NCBI RefSeq assembly: GCF_003725535.1
Contig: NZ_RJSF01000047.1
Location: forward strand, 141,972-205,971
From: Nocardioides pocheonensis
Lineage (GTDB): Bacteria; Actinomycetota; Actinomycetes; Propionibacteriales; Nocardioidaceae
Direction of reading: 5' to 3'
Length of the DNA: 64,000 bases
A program made the translations under genes and the position numbers. The notes below the pieces were generated by a model. It saw only the letters and a program-made list of their open reading frames with translations. It was not told the origin of the DNA and searched no databases. How positions within the stretch are numbered: position 1 is the first letter of the stretch; the number at the start of each line of letters is the position of its first letter. Below are positions 8,936 through 16,711 of this stretch, in pieces.

Positions 8936-9361
8936 ATGGGTGAACACGCACATCGTCCACCGCCGGCGATCGGCAGCACCGCCGAGATGAGCCGGACCGT
9001 GACGGGTGACGACATTGCGACGTTCACGAGCATCAGTGGCGACCTCAATCCTCTGCACTACGACGAGACCGCGGCGAAGGCTTCCCGGTTCGGCGAGATC
9101 GTCGTCCAAGGTGGCGTCGCCAGCGCCATCCTCAATGCGGTCGTCGCCGAGAAGCTGCCTGGGCCCGGAACCGTGTTCTTGAACGTGAACTGGAACTTCA
9201 CCGCGCCCGTACGCCCCGGAGATGTGATCACCGGGCGCGTCGAAGTGCTGGAAGTCCGTGACGACAAGCCGATCACCAAGGTGCGCACGACTGTGACGCG
9301 CGATGACGGCACCGTCGCTCTCGTAGGAACCGCGGTGTGCTACACGATGGCGATCGAGTGA
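8936..9361 (+). CDS. MaoC-like hot-dog dehydratase
   Basis: This 141-residue protein starts at ATG 8936 behind CAGGAGAG. The hydratase motif is visible: DIATFTSISGDLNPLHYDET provides the Asp/His pair (D-x4-H), followed by FGEIVVQGGVASAILNAVV. The family hydrates or dehydrates 2-enoyl-CoA/3-hydroxyacyl-CoA thioesters. It is followed after 5 nt by a thioesterase-like hot-dog gene, so the two form an operon divergent from the thiolase. Confidence 0.9.
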   Translation: MGEHAHRPPPAIGSTAEMSRTVTGDDIATFTSISGDLNPLHYDETAAKASRFGEIVVQGGVASAILNAVVAEKLPGPGTVFLNVNWNFTAPVRPGDVITGRVEVLEVRDDKPITKVRTTVTRDDGTVALVGTAVCYTMAIE

Positions 9362-9366
9362 CGACG

Positions 9367-9921
9367 ATGTCGAACGCCACCGGTGTGCACGCCGCGCGAC
9401 AGGAACAGCAGATGACCCCATCGTCGACCCCGTCCTATCTGGCAATCAGCTCGATCGCGCCTGTGATCGAGAGCCGTGTCGAACCGCACCTGACGGACGG
9501 CAACGGTCACATGAACGTCCGGCACATCTACTCCTACGGTGTCGGAGGAGCCGACCTCCTGGCCGAACGGTCAGGTATAGACGCGGAGTATCGCGAGAAG
9601 CGCCGGATGAGCATCTTCGCGGTCGAGCACCACATCCAGTTCTTCTCCGAGATGCAGGAGAACGACGCGTTTTCCGTTCACCCACTGTGGGTCGATCGGT
9701 CTGAGCGTGTGGGTCACATTCTTGTCTTCCTGCTGAACCGAACGACGCGAACCCTGTCGTCGATCCTGGAGCTCGCCGTGGTCCACGTGGACCTCGACAA
9801 CCGGTCCTCGGTTCCGTTCCCGCCAGCGATCGCTGCGGAGCTCGACCGATGTCGTGCCATCACCCGGGCCATCCCGTGGCCGATCCCCACGAGTGGCGCG
9901 GTGGGCGTGCGTCGGGGTTGA
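9367..9921 (+). CDS. Thioesterase-like hot-dog fold protein
   Basis: This 184-residue protein starts at ATG 9367, just after the MaoC stop codon. The segment VEPHLTDGNGHMNVRHIYSY and later FFSEMQENDAFSVHPLWV match 4-hydroxybenzoyl-CoA-type or carnitine-type thioesterases, which hydrolyse acyl-CoA thioesters. The N-terminal 25 residues look non-conserved, so an internal ATG at the second Met (near 9412) is possible. Acting on an intermediate of the neighbouring beta-oxidation genes is inferred. Confidence 0.75.
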   Translation: MSNATGVHAARQEQQMTPSSTPSYLAISSIAPVIESRVEPHLTDGNGHMNVRHIYSYGVGGADLLAERSGIDAEYREKRRMSIFAVEHHIQFFSEMQENDAFSVHPLWVDRSERVGHILVFLLNRTTRTLSSILELAVVHVDLDNRSSVPFPPAIAAELDRCRAITRAIPWPIPTSGAVGVRRG

Positions 9922-9984
9922 TCCAGGACCGGAGCCGTGACGAGCGATCGCCGCCGACCGCTCAGGGCCCAGCCAGTAAGCTGC

Positions 9985-10437
9985 TCAGGGCACTAGAATC
10001 GAGACTGTCTCCACGACACATGCCGGCTTGTCTCCACCCTCACGTTCGATGGTGAGTCGCGTGATGACCTCGTGGCCACGTTCGCTCGAGGTGACCGAGA
10101 TCAGGTCGGCACCGGCGCGCACCTTGGAGTTCACCGGCACCGGCGCCGGAAACCGGAGCTTGTTGGCGCCGTAGTTGACGCCCATCTTCACTCCTTCGAC
10201 CTTGTAGATCTGCCACACGAGCTGCGGGACCAAGGAGAGGGTGAGATAGCCGTGCGCAATGGTGGTCCCGAAGGGACCTTGTGCAGCATCTTCGGGACGG
10301 ACGTGGATCCACTGGTGGTCACCTGTGGCGTCGGCGAACGCGTCGATCTGCTGTTGCGTCACCGTGTGCCAGCCGGAGAAGCCGAGGTGGCTCCCCACGG
10401 CCTGTTCGAGCTCGGCGACGTCTTTGAAGACTCTCAC
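9985..10437 (-). CDS. MaoC-family dehydratase
   Basis: This 150-residue protein starts at GTG 10437, which overlaps the SDR stop codon by four bases (GTGA) and so shows translational coupling. The hydratase core reads IDAFADATGDHQWIHVRPED followed by GPFGTTIAHGYLTLSLV, the canonical D-x4-H plus HG pair. The open frame continues far upstream of 10437, but that part is out of phase with the SDR gene and is not coding. Together with the SDR it would supply hydratase and 3-hydroxyacyl-CoA dehydrogenase steps. Confidence 0.9.
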   Translation of the reverse strand: MRVFKDVAELEQAVGSHLGFSGWHTVTQQQIDAFADATGDHQWIHVRPEDAAQGPFGTTIAHGYLTLSLVPQLVWQIYKVEGVKMGVNYGANKLRFPAPVPVNSKVRAGADLISVTSSERGHEVITRLTIEREGGDKPACVVETVSILVP

Positions 10438-11189
10438 GCCACCGGTCCGCCGGCGACGTAGAGCACCTGGCCGGAGACGAACCCTGCCTCCTCGCTTGCG
10501 AAGAACGAGACCGCATGAGCAACGTCGTCGGGGCGACCGGTGCGCGCCACCGGAATCTGGGCAGCAGCGCTGGCCTTGAATTCCTCGAAGGGGACGCCCA
10601 CGCGCTCGGCGGTTGCGGCGGTCATCTCTGTCTCGATGAAACCGGGCGCGACCGCGTTTGCGGTCACGCCGAACTTGCCCAGCTCGATCGACAACGTCTT
10701 GGTGAATCCCTGCAGCCCGGCCTTGGCGGCCGCGTAGTTGGCCTGCCCCCTGTTGCCCGCCGCCGATGTGCTCGAGAGATTGACTATCCGTCCGTACGCC
10801 GCTTCGGTCATGTGCTTCTGCACCGCCCTGCTCATGAGGAACGCACCGCGGAGGTGGACGTTCATCACGCTGTCCCAGTCGTCCGTGCTCATGCGAAACA
10901 ACAGATTGTCGCGGAGGACTCCCGCGTTGTTGACCAGAACGGTGGGAGCGCCGAGCTCGTCGGCAACACGACGGACTGCCTGGTCGACGGCCGACTCGTC
11001 GGCCACGTCCGCACCGACACCCAGAGCCGTCCCTCCGGCGGTTTCGATCTCGTCGACGACCGCCTTGCAGGTGGCCGCGTCGAGGTCGATGACGGCGACC
11101 GCCATTCCGTCGCTGGCAAGTCGACGGCACACGGCCGCGCCGATGCCGCGGGCACCTCCGGTGACGATCGCTACACGGGTGTGAGTCAT
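10434..11189 (-). CDS. SDR-family oxidoreductase (FabG-like)
   Basis: This 251-residue short-chain dehydrogenase has the cofactor motif TGGARGIG (about residues 10-17), NNAG (about 87-90), the catalytic Ser in IVNLSSTSA and the Y-x3-K in NYAAAKAGLQGF. Its length and motifs fit 3-oxoacyl-ACP/CoA reductases. Four-base overlap with the downstream MaoC gene supports a paired function in beta-oxidation of an acyl-CoA. A pseudogene fragment of an amidohydrolase lies just upstream. Confidence 0.92.
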   Translation of the reverse strand: MTHTRVAIVTGGARGIGAAVCRRLASDGMAVAVIDLDAATCKAVVDEIETAGGTALGVGADVADESAVDQAVRRVADELGAPTVLVNNAGVLRDNLLFRMSTDDWDSVMNVHLRGAFLMSRAVQKHMTEAAYGRIVNLSSTSAAGNRGQANYAAAKAGLQGFTKTLSIELGKFGVTANAVAPGFIETEMTAATAERVGVPFEEFKASAAAQIPVARTGRPDDVAHAVSFFASEEAGFVSGQVLYVAGGPVA

Positions 11190-11259
11190 CGGAACTCCTC
11201 CTGTCGATCCTGCGTGGGATTCGAGTGATGGCAGGACCGCCGCTGCGCCCTCGGAGGGC

Positions 11260-11404
11260 GCTCTGTTGCGGTGTCCGGTCGGATGTGCTGCCCGTCAGCT
11301 TGAAACATGCCTGCGTCCTGGCCAAGCTCGAACCAGGCGTACTTCTCGTGCCGCACGAAGCCTGTCGGTCTGTTCGTTGACCTGCTCGCTTCCGAGTCCG
11401 TCAT
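11260..11404 (-). pseudogene. Truncated copy of the histone-deacetylase-like gene (5' fragment)
   Basis: A minus-strand frame from ATG 11404 encodes RPTGFVRHEKYAWFELGQDA and then GMFQADGQHIRPDTATE. This closely matches residues 3-36 of the amidohydrolase at 12322 (RRTGFVWHEKYAWFNLGQDA and following). The similarity stops after about 35 residues and the frame then ends without any further domain. It is therefore an inverted, truncated paralogue about 900 bp from the intact gene. Confidence 0.7.
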
Positions 11405-11485
11405 CGTTCGGCGGCCCGGTGATGCACTCCCGGCGCGTAGGGACAGGTGAGCCGGGGGTCGATGGCAGAGCCCATGGGCATCTCC

Positions 11486-11902
11486 TCAGACCCATCCGAG
11501 CTGTTGCATCGAGGCGACGTCGTTCCAGATCTTCGTGATGTGGCGGATCTTGCCGTCGTCGAAGGACATGTCGTAGACGGAGTCGGTTGCCACGCTCTTT
11601 CCGGTGGGTGCGACAGGGCCGCCTCCGCCGGTGTGAGTGCCATGGAAGACTCCGTAGACGACCACCTTGCTTCGCACGCTGTCCACGGCGAACGATCTGA
11701 TCTCCGGACGGCCGTCGGGCACGGGGGTGAAGAAGCCCTTCATCCACTCGGTGTAGGCCTGGACGCTGTCAACACCCTGAAGGGCAGCGGCCTGGGCCGC
11801 GAATGTGGCGTCCGGGTGGCAGTAGTGCTGGCAGTTGTCCCACCCGCCGCCGGTCTCGCAGGCTTCGAAGAACCTTTCGGCAGTCTCCCCGATCCCAGTC
11901 AT
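11486..11902 (-). CDS. SnoaL/NTF2-like protein
   Basis: This protein of about 138 residues has an NTF2-like alpha+beta cone: AERFFEACETGGGWDNCQHY, YTEWMKGFFTPVPDG, and late strands DSVYDMSFDDGKIRHITKIW. Three ATGs in a row (11908, 11905, 11902) follow GGAAGGA; the third has the best spacing. SnoaL-type proteins act as isomerases or cyclases or are simply ligand-binding. The function here is unknown, but NTF2 folds recur three times in this catabolic region. Confidence 0.75.
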   Translation of the reverse strand: MTGIGETAERFFEACETGGGWDNCQHYCHPDATFAAQAAALQGVDSVQAYTEWMKGFFTPVPDGRPEIRSFAVDSVRSKVVVYGVFHGTHTGGGGPVAPTGKSVATDSVYDMSFDDGKIRHITKIWNDVASMQQLGWV

Positions 11903-11908
11903 CATCAT

Positions 11909-12321
11909 TCCTTCCGTTGGTCGTTGGCAGAGGTTCCATCGCGACAGTGCTGCCTAGCCCGACGACCGCAAGGAACGCCGGCAGGACCTGCTCACCTGAA
12001 TGCTGCAGAACCTGAACCAGGAGCGGGTAACGAGGATCCGAGAACATTCCCCCTGTCACTGGTCGAAAACCACAAAGACAGACGACGCATCGGCGCTTCG
12101 CCGACGCCAGGCGCGCGCTACGGGCAGCGGCGGGCAGCGCCACCTGCATCTGTGGAATTCCGCAGGGATTCCTCGGCGAATTTGCACTCTCCCCGTATCC
12201 GGTCCGAAAGCGCTCGTCCCACCATCGGTACAGGCAAGAGGCCCGCTTCACACGACGGGCCGAGGCCGTGAACTGATCTCCCGACAGTTCTGCTTCTCCT
12301 CCATGAAAGTAGGCACATCTG
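11909..12321. other. Intergenic region with no recognised gene
   Basis: About 410 bases lie between the SnoaL-like gene and the amidohydrolase. Both strands carry open frames, but none has recognisable motifs. A minus-strand frame contains one hydrophobic stretch near 11950-12020 that could be decayed transporter sequence. The promoter of the amidohydrolase presumably lies at the right end. Confidence 0.5.
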
Positions 12322-13461
12322 ATGGCACGACGCACCGGTTTCGTCTGGCACGAGAAGTACGCGTGGTTCAACTTGGGGCAGGACGCAGGTTTCGTGCACC
12401 CGGACGGCATGACGATCCAGCCCGACACGCACGTGTACGACCTGGAGGTTGTGCGCAGATTCCGCAACCTGCTCGATGTGAGCGGACTGCTCGATCAACT
12501 CACCCGCGTCGTGCCGCGTCATGCGAGCGACAAGGAGCTGGGCCGCGTCCACACGCAGGAGATGATCGACGCGACCAGGGAGCTGTCCGACCTGCCGATG
12601 GGCGGCGAGGTCGGGCTCTTCGCTCCTATCCCCCGAGGCACTTTCGAGATCGCGTCGCTTGCCGCCGGTGGCGCGATCGCTGCCGTTGAGGCCGTCATGA
12701 ACGGCGACGTCGACAATGCATACGCGCTGCTGCGCCCCGCTGGGCACCACTCAGAGCCCGAGCAATCCGTGGGCTTCTGCGTCTTCTCCAACGCGGCCAT
12801 CGCCACGCGCCACCTCCTCGAAGAGCTCGGTGTGGAGCGAGTGGCCCTCGTCGACTGGGATGTCCACCACGGCAACGGAACCCAGGCCGCGCTGTACGAC
12901 GAGCCCAGGGCGTTGACCATCTCCATCCACCAGGACCGTCTCTTTCCCCCGGACAACGGCTTCGTGGAGCAGATCGGCGCAGGCGACGCCGTAGGAACAA
13001 ACCTCAACATCCCGCTGCCCGCTGGCTGCTCGGCCGCGGCGTACCACGAGGTCTACGACCGGATCGTCATCCCGGCGCTCAGGAGGTTCCGCCCCGACAT
13101 CATCATCATCCCGAGCGGCTTCGACGCGGGTCACATGGATCCCATGGGCCGGATGCAGATGCACTCTGAGGGCTATCGGGAGCTCACGCGCAAGCTGATG
13201 GCCGTTGCTGATGAACTGTGCGGGGGGCGGTTGGTGTTCCTACACGAGGGCGGCTACTCCCGTTGGACGGTGCCGTTCTACGGCCTCGCCGTGATGGAGG
13301 AGCTGTCCGGCATCGACACCGGCGTGGTTGACCCCTATCAGGGCTGGGCCTCGACTGAGCATCTTGGTCTGATCGCCCACCAGTCTGCAGCGATCGATGC
13401 AGCGGCGGTGAACCTCGAACGGGTTCCCGAACACGGCCGACCCGTCCACGCCCCGGCCTGA
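12322..13461 (+). CDS. Class II histone-deacetylase-like amidohydrolase (acetylpolyamine deacetylase type)
   Basis: This 379-residue enzyme has the full arginase/deacetylase signature: catalytic His pair in RPAGHHSEPEQSVGFCVF (about 142-143), zinc ligands Asp and His in VDWDVHHGNGTQ (about 180-182) and the third ligand in IIIPSGFDAGHMDP (about 268), then LHEGGYS. Bacterial members remove acetyl groups from polyamines, short amides or lysine. The start ATG 12322 fits the conserved N-terminus, which is also preserved in the truncated copy at 11260-11404. It stands alone, so the substrate cannot be inferred from context. Confidence 0.9.
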   Translation: MARRTGFVWHEKYAWFNLGQDAGFVHPDGMTIQPDTHVYDLEVVRRFRNLLDVSGLLDQLTRVVPRHASDKELGRVHTQEMIDATRELSDLPMGGEVGLFAPIPRGTFEIASLAAGGAIAAVEAVMNGDVDNAYALLRPAGHHSEPEQSVGFCVFSNAAIATRHLLEELGVERVALVDWDVHHGNGTQAALYDEPRALTISIHQDRLFPPDNGFVEQIGAGDAVGTNLNIPLPAGCSAAAYHEVYDRIVIPALRRFRPDIIIIPSGFDAGHMDPMGRMQMHSEGYRELTRKLMAVADELCGGRLVFLHEGGYSRWTVPFYGLAVMEELSGIDTGVVDPYQGWASTEHLGLIAHQSAAIDAAAVNLERVPEHGRPVHAPA

Positions 13462-13744
13462 CTGCGCCACCGTCTCCGTAGACGACGCTCCCAACGGGCT
13501 TCTGAGCGCGGCAGTGAGGAGAGTTCTGTTGCACCTGACGCCTACTGTGCGGCACAACCTCGAGCTCTTCCTCGCTACGGACCCCGCCCGACGGCGACTC
13601 GCCGCGGCCTGCAGCTGAACGCTCTGAGGCGACAGCGCTGGTCGCGAGCGCAGTCGTCGAGGCTGCCAGGAACGGGGGGCGCCACGCGGAGGCGGTGGCG
13701 GTCGGCTGGACCAAGGCCATCGCGGCCGTCGCGATGCCGGACTG

Positions 13745-13842
13745 ACGCGTCCACGACTTGGCACAGGACTGCGAGTGTCGGTGCGGATTCGAAGGTCGTG
13801 CAGCGCATCCTGGGGCACGCTTCCGCTGCCGTGACGTGGTGA
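13745..13842 (+). pseudogene. C-terminal remnant of a tyrosine integrase
   Basis: The plus-strand frame ending at TGA 13840-13842 reads GADSKVVQRILGHASAAVTW, the typical box around the catalytic His of phage integrases. The preceding R-H-D-L-like part (HDLAQD) is in another frame, and the Tyr-containing end is missing. It is a decayed fragment unrelated in detail to the three intact recombinases and marks earlier integration at this spot. Confidence 0.6.
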
Positions 13843-13884
13843 ACCGTTAGGTGATGCGTCGTGCGGTTGGGCCGAGGGTGAACC

Positions 13885-14047
13885 GGCGCCCGGACAGACC
13901 ATCGCCCAAGCTGCGGGAAAGCGGCATTCGTGCCTGGTGCCCGAGGTCAGCCAGGCGGTCCACGATCACCACAATCCATTACCACTCGTGGTCGGTGAGC
14001 GTGTCGAGCCAGTCGAAGACCTCGTCGTGAAGCTCGGCGTCTGCCAC
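13885..14047 (-). pseudogene. Broken HigB/RelE-type (DUF891-like) toxin gene
   Basis: From GTG 14047 (preceded by CCAGGGG) the minus strand reads VFDWLDTLTDHEW, then an in-frame TAA, then WIVVIVDRLADLGHQARMPL and SRSLGDGL. This pattern (W-L-x-L, then a helix, then G-x3-RxPL) is that of phage-derived HigB-like host-inhibition proteins. The premature stop and loss of the C-terminal catalytic part indicate a dead toxin. No antitoxin is visible beside it. Confidence 0.5.
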
Positions 14048-14080
14048 CCCTGGAGAGCGATGAATCCTGCCCAGACGGGG

Positions 14081-15106
14081 TCATAGTCCGAGGTCGCGGC
14101 TGGAGGTGGTCTGCACGGCCTGGGCCGGGCGGATGTAGCGCTCGATGAGGATGTCGATGCGCCGGTGCCGGGTCTGGGCGGCGATCCTTTCGACGGTGAT
14201 GCCGGCGAGGGCGGCGCTGGTGGCGTGACCGGCGCGCAGCGAGTGTCCGCTGATCCGGTCGCCGGCGAACCCGGCAGCGGTTGCGCGTTCCTTGACGATG
14301 TTGGAGACGGCGTTGCCGGATATGGGCTGGAGCGAGGGGCGTCGGCCGCGCAGGCTGGTGAAGAGCGGGCCGGGCTGGACGCCGCGGAGGGTCAGCCAGG
14401 CGTCCAGCGCGGCGACGGGGTCGGTCAGGGCGTGACGTCCGTGGGCGACGCCGACGACCTGTCCGCGGGCCTCTTGGTCAGTCTTGGACCGGTGCAGGTG
14501 CAGCAGCACTCCCCCGGGCTTGGCCTCGACATCGGCCAGCGTGAGCGCGGCGAGCTCGGAGCGACGCAGGGCGCCGGCGAATCCGAGCAACACGATCGCG
14601 GTGTCACGGACACCGCGGACGGTGGTGCGGTCGATCGTGGCGACGATCTGGCGCACGTCGGCGACGCTCAACGGGCGGGCAGGGCGGCGCGGGGTGCGGC
14701 CGATGATCCGGCGCAGTCCACGGCGGACCTGCCGGACCGCCTCGTGGTCGACCGGGTCATCGGCGCCGTGGCAGCGGTGCCGGTGTCCGATGGCCGAGCA
14801 GGCCGAGTCGATCGTAGCCAGGGAGCGGCCCTGCTCGGCGCACTCGGTCAGGTAGGCGCAGACCGCGGCCGGCTGCGCCGGGAAGGGCACGATCCCCCGT
14901 TTGGAGCACCAGCGCATCCAGCGTCGCCAGGCGAACGCGTAGACCTTGCGGGTCGATGCGGCGTGGGTGGCGGCCAGCGCCGCGGCGATCCGGGTCGCGT
15001 CGTCCTCGGTGAGCCCGGCCCACGGGTCATTGGGAGTGTTGGCCGGGAGGTCAGTGGCAGAGATCTGGGCCAAGGATTCGATCAGGGCGGTGCGCGAGGT
15101 TGTCAT
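14081..15106 (-). CDS. Tyrosine recombinase/integrase 1
   Basis: This 341-residue recombinase is chosen from ATG 15106 because that start aligns with its paralogues. It has an N-terminal SAM-like DNA-binding domain (STRKVYAFAWRRWMRWC) and a complete catalytic set: R181 (GALRRSEL), K208 (HRSKTDQ), H288-x2-R291 (GHSLRAGHAT), H314 (TRH) and nucleophile Y324 (ERYIRP). The C-terminus ends SSRDLGL. It is one of three paralogues with the same orientation and ending in this island. A tRNA 3'-end fragment lies 157 nt upstream of its start, consistent with an attachment site. Confidence 0.93.
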   Translation of the reverse strand: MTTSRTALIESLAQISATDLPANTPNDPWAGLTEDDATRIAAALAATHAASTRKVYAFAWRRWMRWCSKRGIVPFPAQPAAVCAYLTECAEQGRSLATIDSACSAIGHRHRCHGADDPVDHEAVRQVRRGLRRIIGRTPRRPARPLSVADVRQIVATIDRTTVRGVRDTAIVLLGFAGALRRSELAALTLADVEAKPGGVLLHLHRSKTDQEARGQVVGVAHGRHALTDPVAALDAWLTLRGVQPGPLFTSLRGRRPSLQPISGNAVSNIVKERATAAGFAGDRISGHSLRAGHATSAALAGITVERIAAQTRHRRIDILIERYIRPAQAVQTTSSRDLGL

Positions 15107-15261
15107 CGCAGGGTTGTACCGGGACCTCCGCGAACCGCCCCGTCGACCCCTCCGCGCGGACCGGGTCCGCACCGGGGCTCCATTGAAAAGTGCGAGTAAA
15201 CGCGGAGTGGCCATGCTGTCTCCCTGATCGGGATGACGGGCATCGGCCCTGACCTGCAGGT

Positions 15262-15300
<39 letters not shown>

Positions 15301-15568
15301 GAAGGACCTGGCCCATGGAGTCTTCGATGAACCTCGGTCTCGCTCGACCCAAACCGCCCAATCTGCAGCCCTGCAACGGATGTGAGATCTTCTGGGCGTC
15401 CACGCTACCCCATGTCTTCGGACGGTCTCGGAGGACTTCGTCTGCCATTTCTGCTGACTTTCCGGTACATGCTGGCTCAGGGAGCCAGCCACCTCACCAG
15501 AAGCAGACCAACGGGCCGAGGTACGCAGGGTGGGATCATGGCGCGCGCCGTGAGGCTCGCCCGCAAAC

Positions 15569-15670
15569 AAGTTGTTGTGTTCAGATTCCTCTGCCACTGA
15601 CACAACAACTTCGCATAGACTTGGCGGAAGTTGTTGTGTCCGAAATAGTTCGCCTCCTGCACAACAACTT
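15569..15670. promoter_or_regulatory. Four alternating 12-bp repeats upstream of the fic-TOTE operon
   Basis: AAGTTGTTGTGT occurs at 15569-15580 and 15628-15639. Its reverse complement occurs at 15600-15611 and, with one end mismatch, at 15659-15670. The starts are 31, 28 and 31 bp apart, close to three helical turns, so all sites face the same side of DNA. The last copy ends 29 nt before the Fic start. This looks like an operator array for cooperative binding; a recombinase accessory site is the alternative. Confidence 0.7.
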
Positions 15671-15699
15671 CATCTACGAACTGGAAGGAAGCGCTACGC

Positions 15700-16707
15700 A
15701 TGGCCCGCGGACGCCCCTCACGCCAGACCATCTACGCCCAGCTCGATGAGGCGATCGAAGATCTGCGCTCACGCATGGGCGGGCTTCCCAGCCCGGCAGA
15801 GGCAGAGGCGATCTGGTCCGAGCTCTGGCACCAGGAGGCGCACCACTCCACCGCACTCGAGGGCAACACCTTGATCCTCAACGAGGTCCGCAAGCTCCTC
15901 GATGAAGGACGGGCAGTCGGTTCGAAGGAACTGAAGGAGTACATGGAGGTCGTCGGCTACGGCGCCGCGGCCAAGTGGGTGTACGGCCAGGCGATGGAGC
16001 CCGGTGACTGGACCACCGGCGATCTCTTGAGCATCCAGGAGGTCCGGACCGTTCACCACGAGGCGATGACGCCGGTCTGGAACGTAGCGCCCCATCCGCA
16101 CGCGACGCCCGCGGAGACACCCGGCAATTGGCGTCAGCACGACATCCAGCCGTTCCCGGAGGGGATGACACCTCCCCCATTCCCCGAGGTCGACCATCGC
16201 ATGACCGACTGGGTGAATGAGGTGAACAAGATCCGGGAAGTCGACGAGACGCCGTTCCCGGAGCGCCTGGCACGGATCCACAACGACTTCGAGAGGATCC
16301 ACCCCTACCTCGACGGCAACGGCCGTACCGGCCGACTGCTGCTCAACCTTCTTCTCGTCAGGCTCGGCTACCCGCCCGCGATCGTATTCAAGAATGAGCG
16401 TGAGAGGTATCTCAAGGCGATGCGCAAGGCGGACAGGGGCGAGTACGGCCCCTTGGGTGAACTGATCGCTCGCGCGGTCACCAACAACCTCTACCGCTTC
16501 GTAGTCCCCGCTGTGGCCGGTCCCGCGCGGCTCGTGCCACTCGCCAGCCTCGTCGACCCGAAGAACGGAGTCACCGCCACGTCGCTTCGAGCAGCTGCCG
16601 AGCGAGGCCGGCTTCGCGCCCAGAAGTCGGAGAACGGAACCTGGCTAAGTTCGAAGAACTGGTTGGCCGAGTACGAGCGCAACAAGCACCGCCGCGTCAA
16701 GGGCTGA
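15700..16707 (+). CDS. Fic-domain protein (class II-like, AMPylase)
   Basis: This 335-residue protein carries the Fic core HPYLDGNGRTGR at residues 201-212, matching HxFx(D/E)GNGRxxR with Tyr in place of Phe. An N-terminal STALEGN at 50-56 matches the (S/T)xxxE(G/N) inhibitory motif. The enzyme is therefore probably auto-inhibited in cis until released. Fic proteins transfer AMP or other groups to Tyr/Thr/Ser of target proteins. A winged-helix-like C-terminal tail (SLRAAAERGRLRAQKSENGT) may bind DNA. ATG 15700 follows GGAAGG. The TOTE gene begins 4 nt after its stop, so the two are one operon. Confidence 0.92.
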   Translation: MARGRPSRQTIYAQLDEAIEDLRSRMGGLPSPAEAEAIWSELWHQEAHHSTALEGNTLILNEVRKLLDEGRAVGSKELKEYMEVVGYGAAAKWVYGQAMEPGDWTTGDLLSIQEVRTVHHEAMTPVWNVAPHPHATPAETPGNWRQHDIQPFPEGMTPPPFPEVDHRMTDWVNEVNKIREVDETPFPERLARIHNDFERIHPYLDGNGRTGRLLLNLLLVRLGYPPAIVFKNERERYLKAMRKADRGEYGPLGELIARAVTNNLYRFVVPAVAGPARLVPLASLVDPKNGVTATSLRAAAERGRLRAQKSENGTWLSSKNWLAEYERNKHRRVKG

Positions 16708-16711
16708 TGCA

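Noticed and set aside
10438..11325. Upstream extension of the MaoC frame (9985-11325)
   Set aside because: This part is an Arg-rich antisense-phase shadow of the SDR gene; GTG 10437 with the GTGA overlap is the better start.
14165..15199. Long plus-strand frame opposite recombinase 1
   Set aside because: Gly/Arg/Val-rich antisense frame of a high-GC gene; the minus strand has all recombinase catalytic motifs.
15569..15670. CRISPR array
   Set aside because: Four 12-bp units in alternating orientation with 16-19-bp gaps; CRISPR repeats are longer and all in one orientation, and no cas genes are nearby apart from a Cas2-like fold protein.
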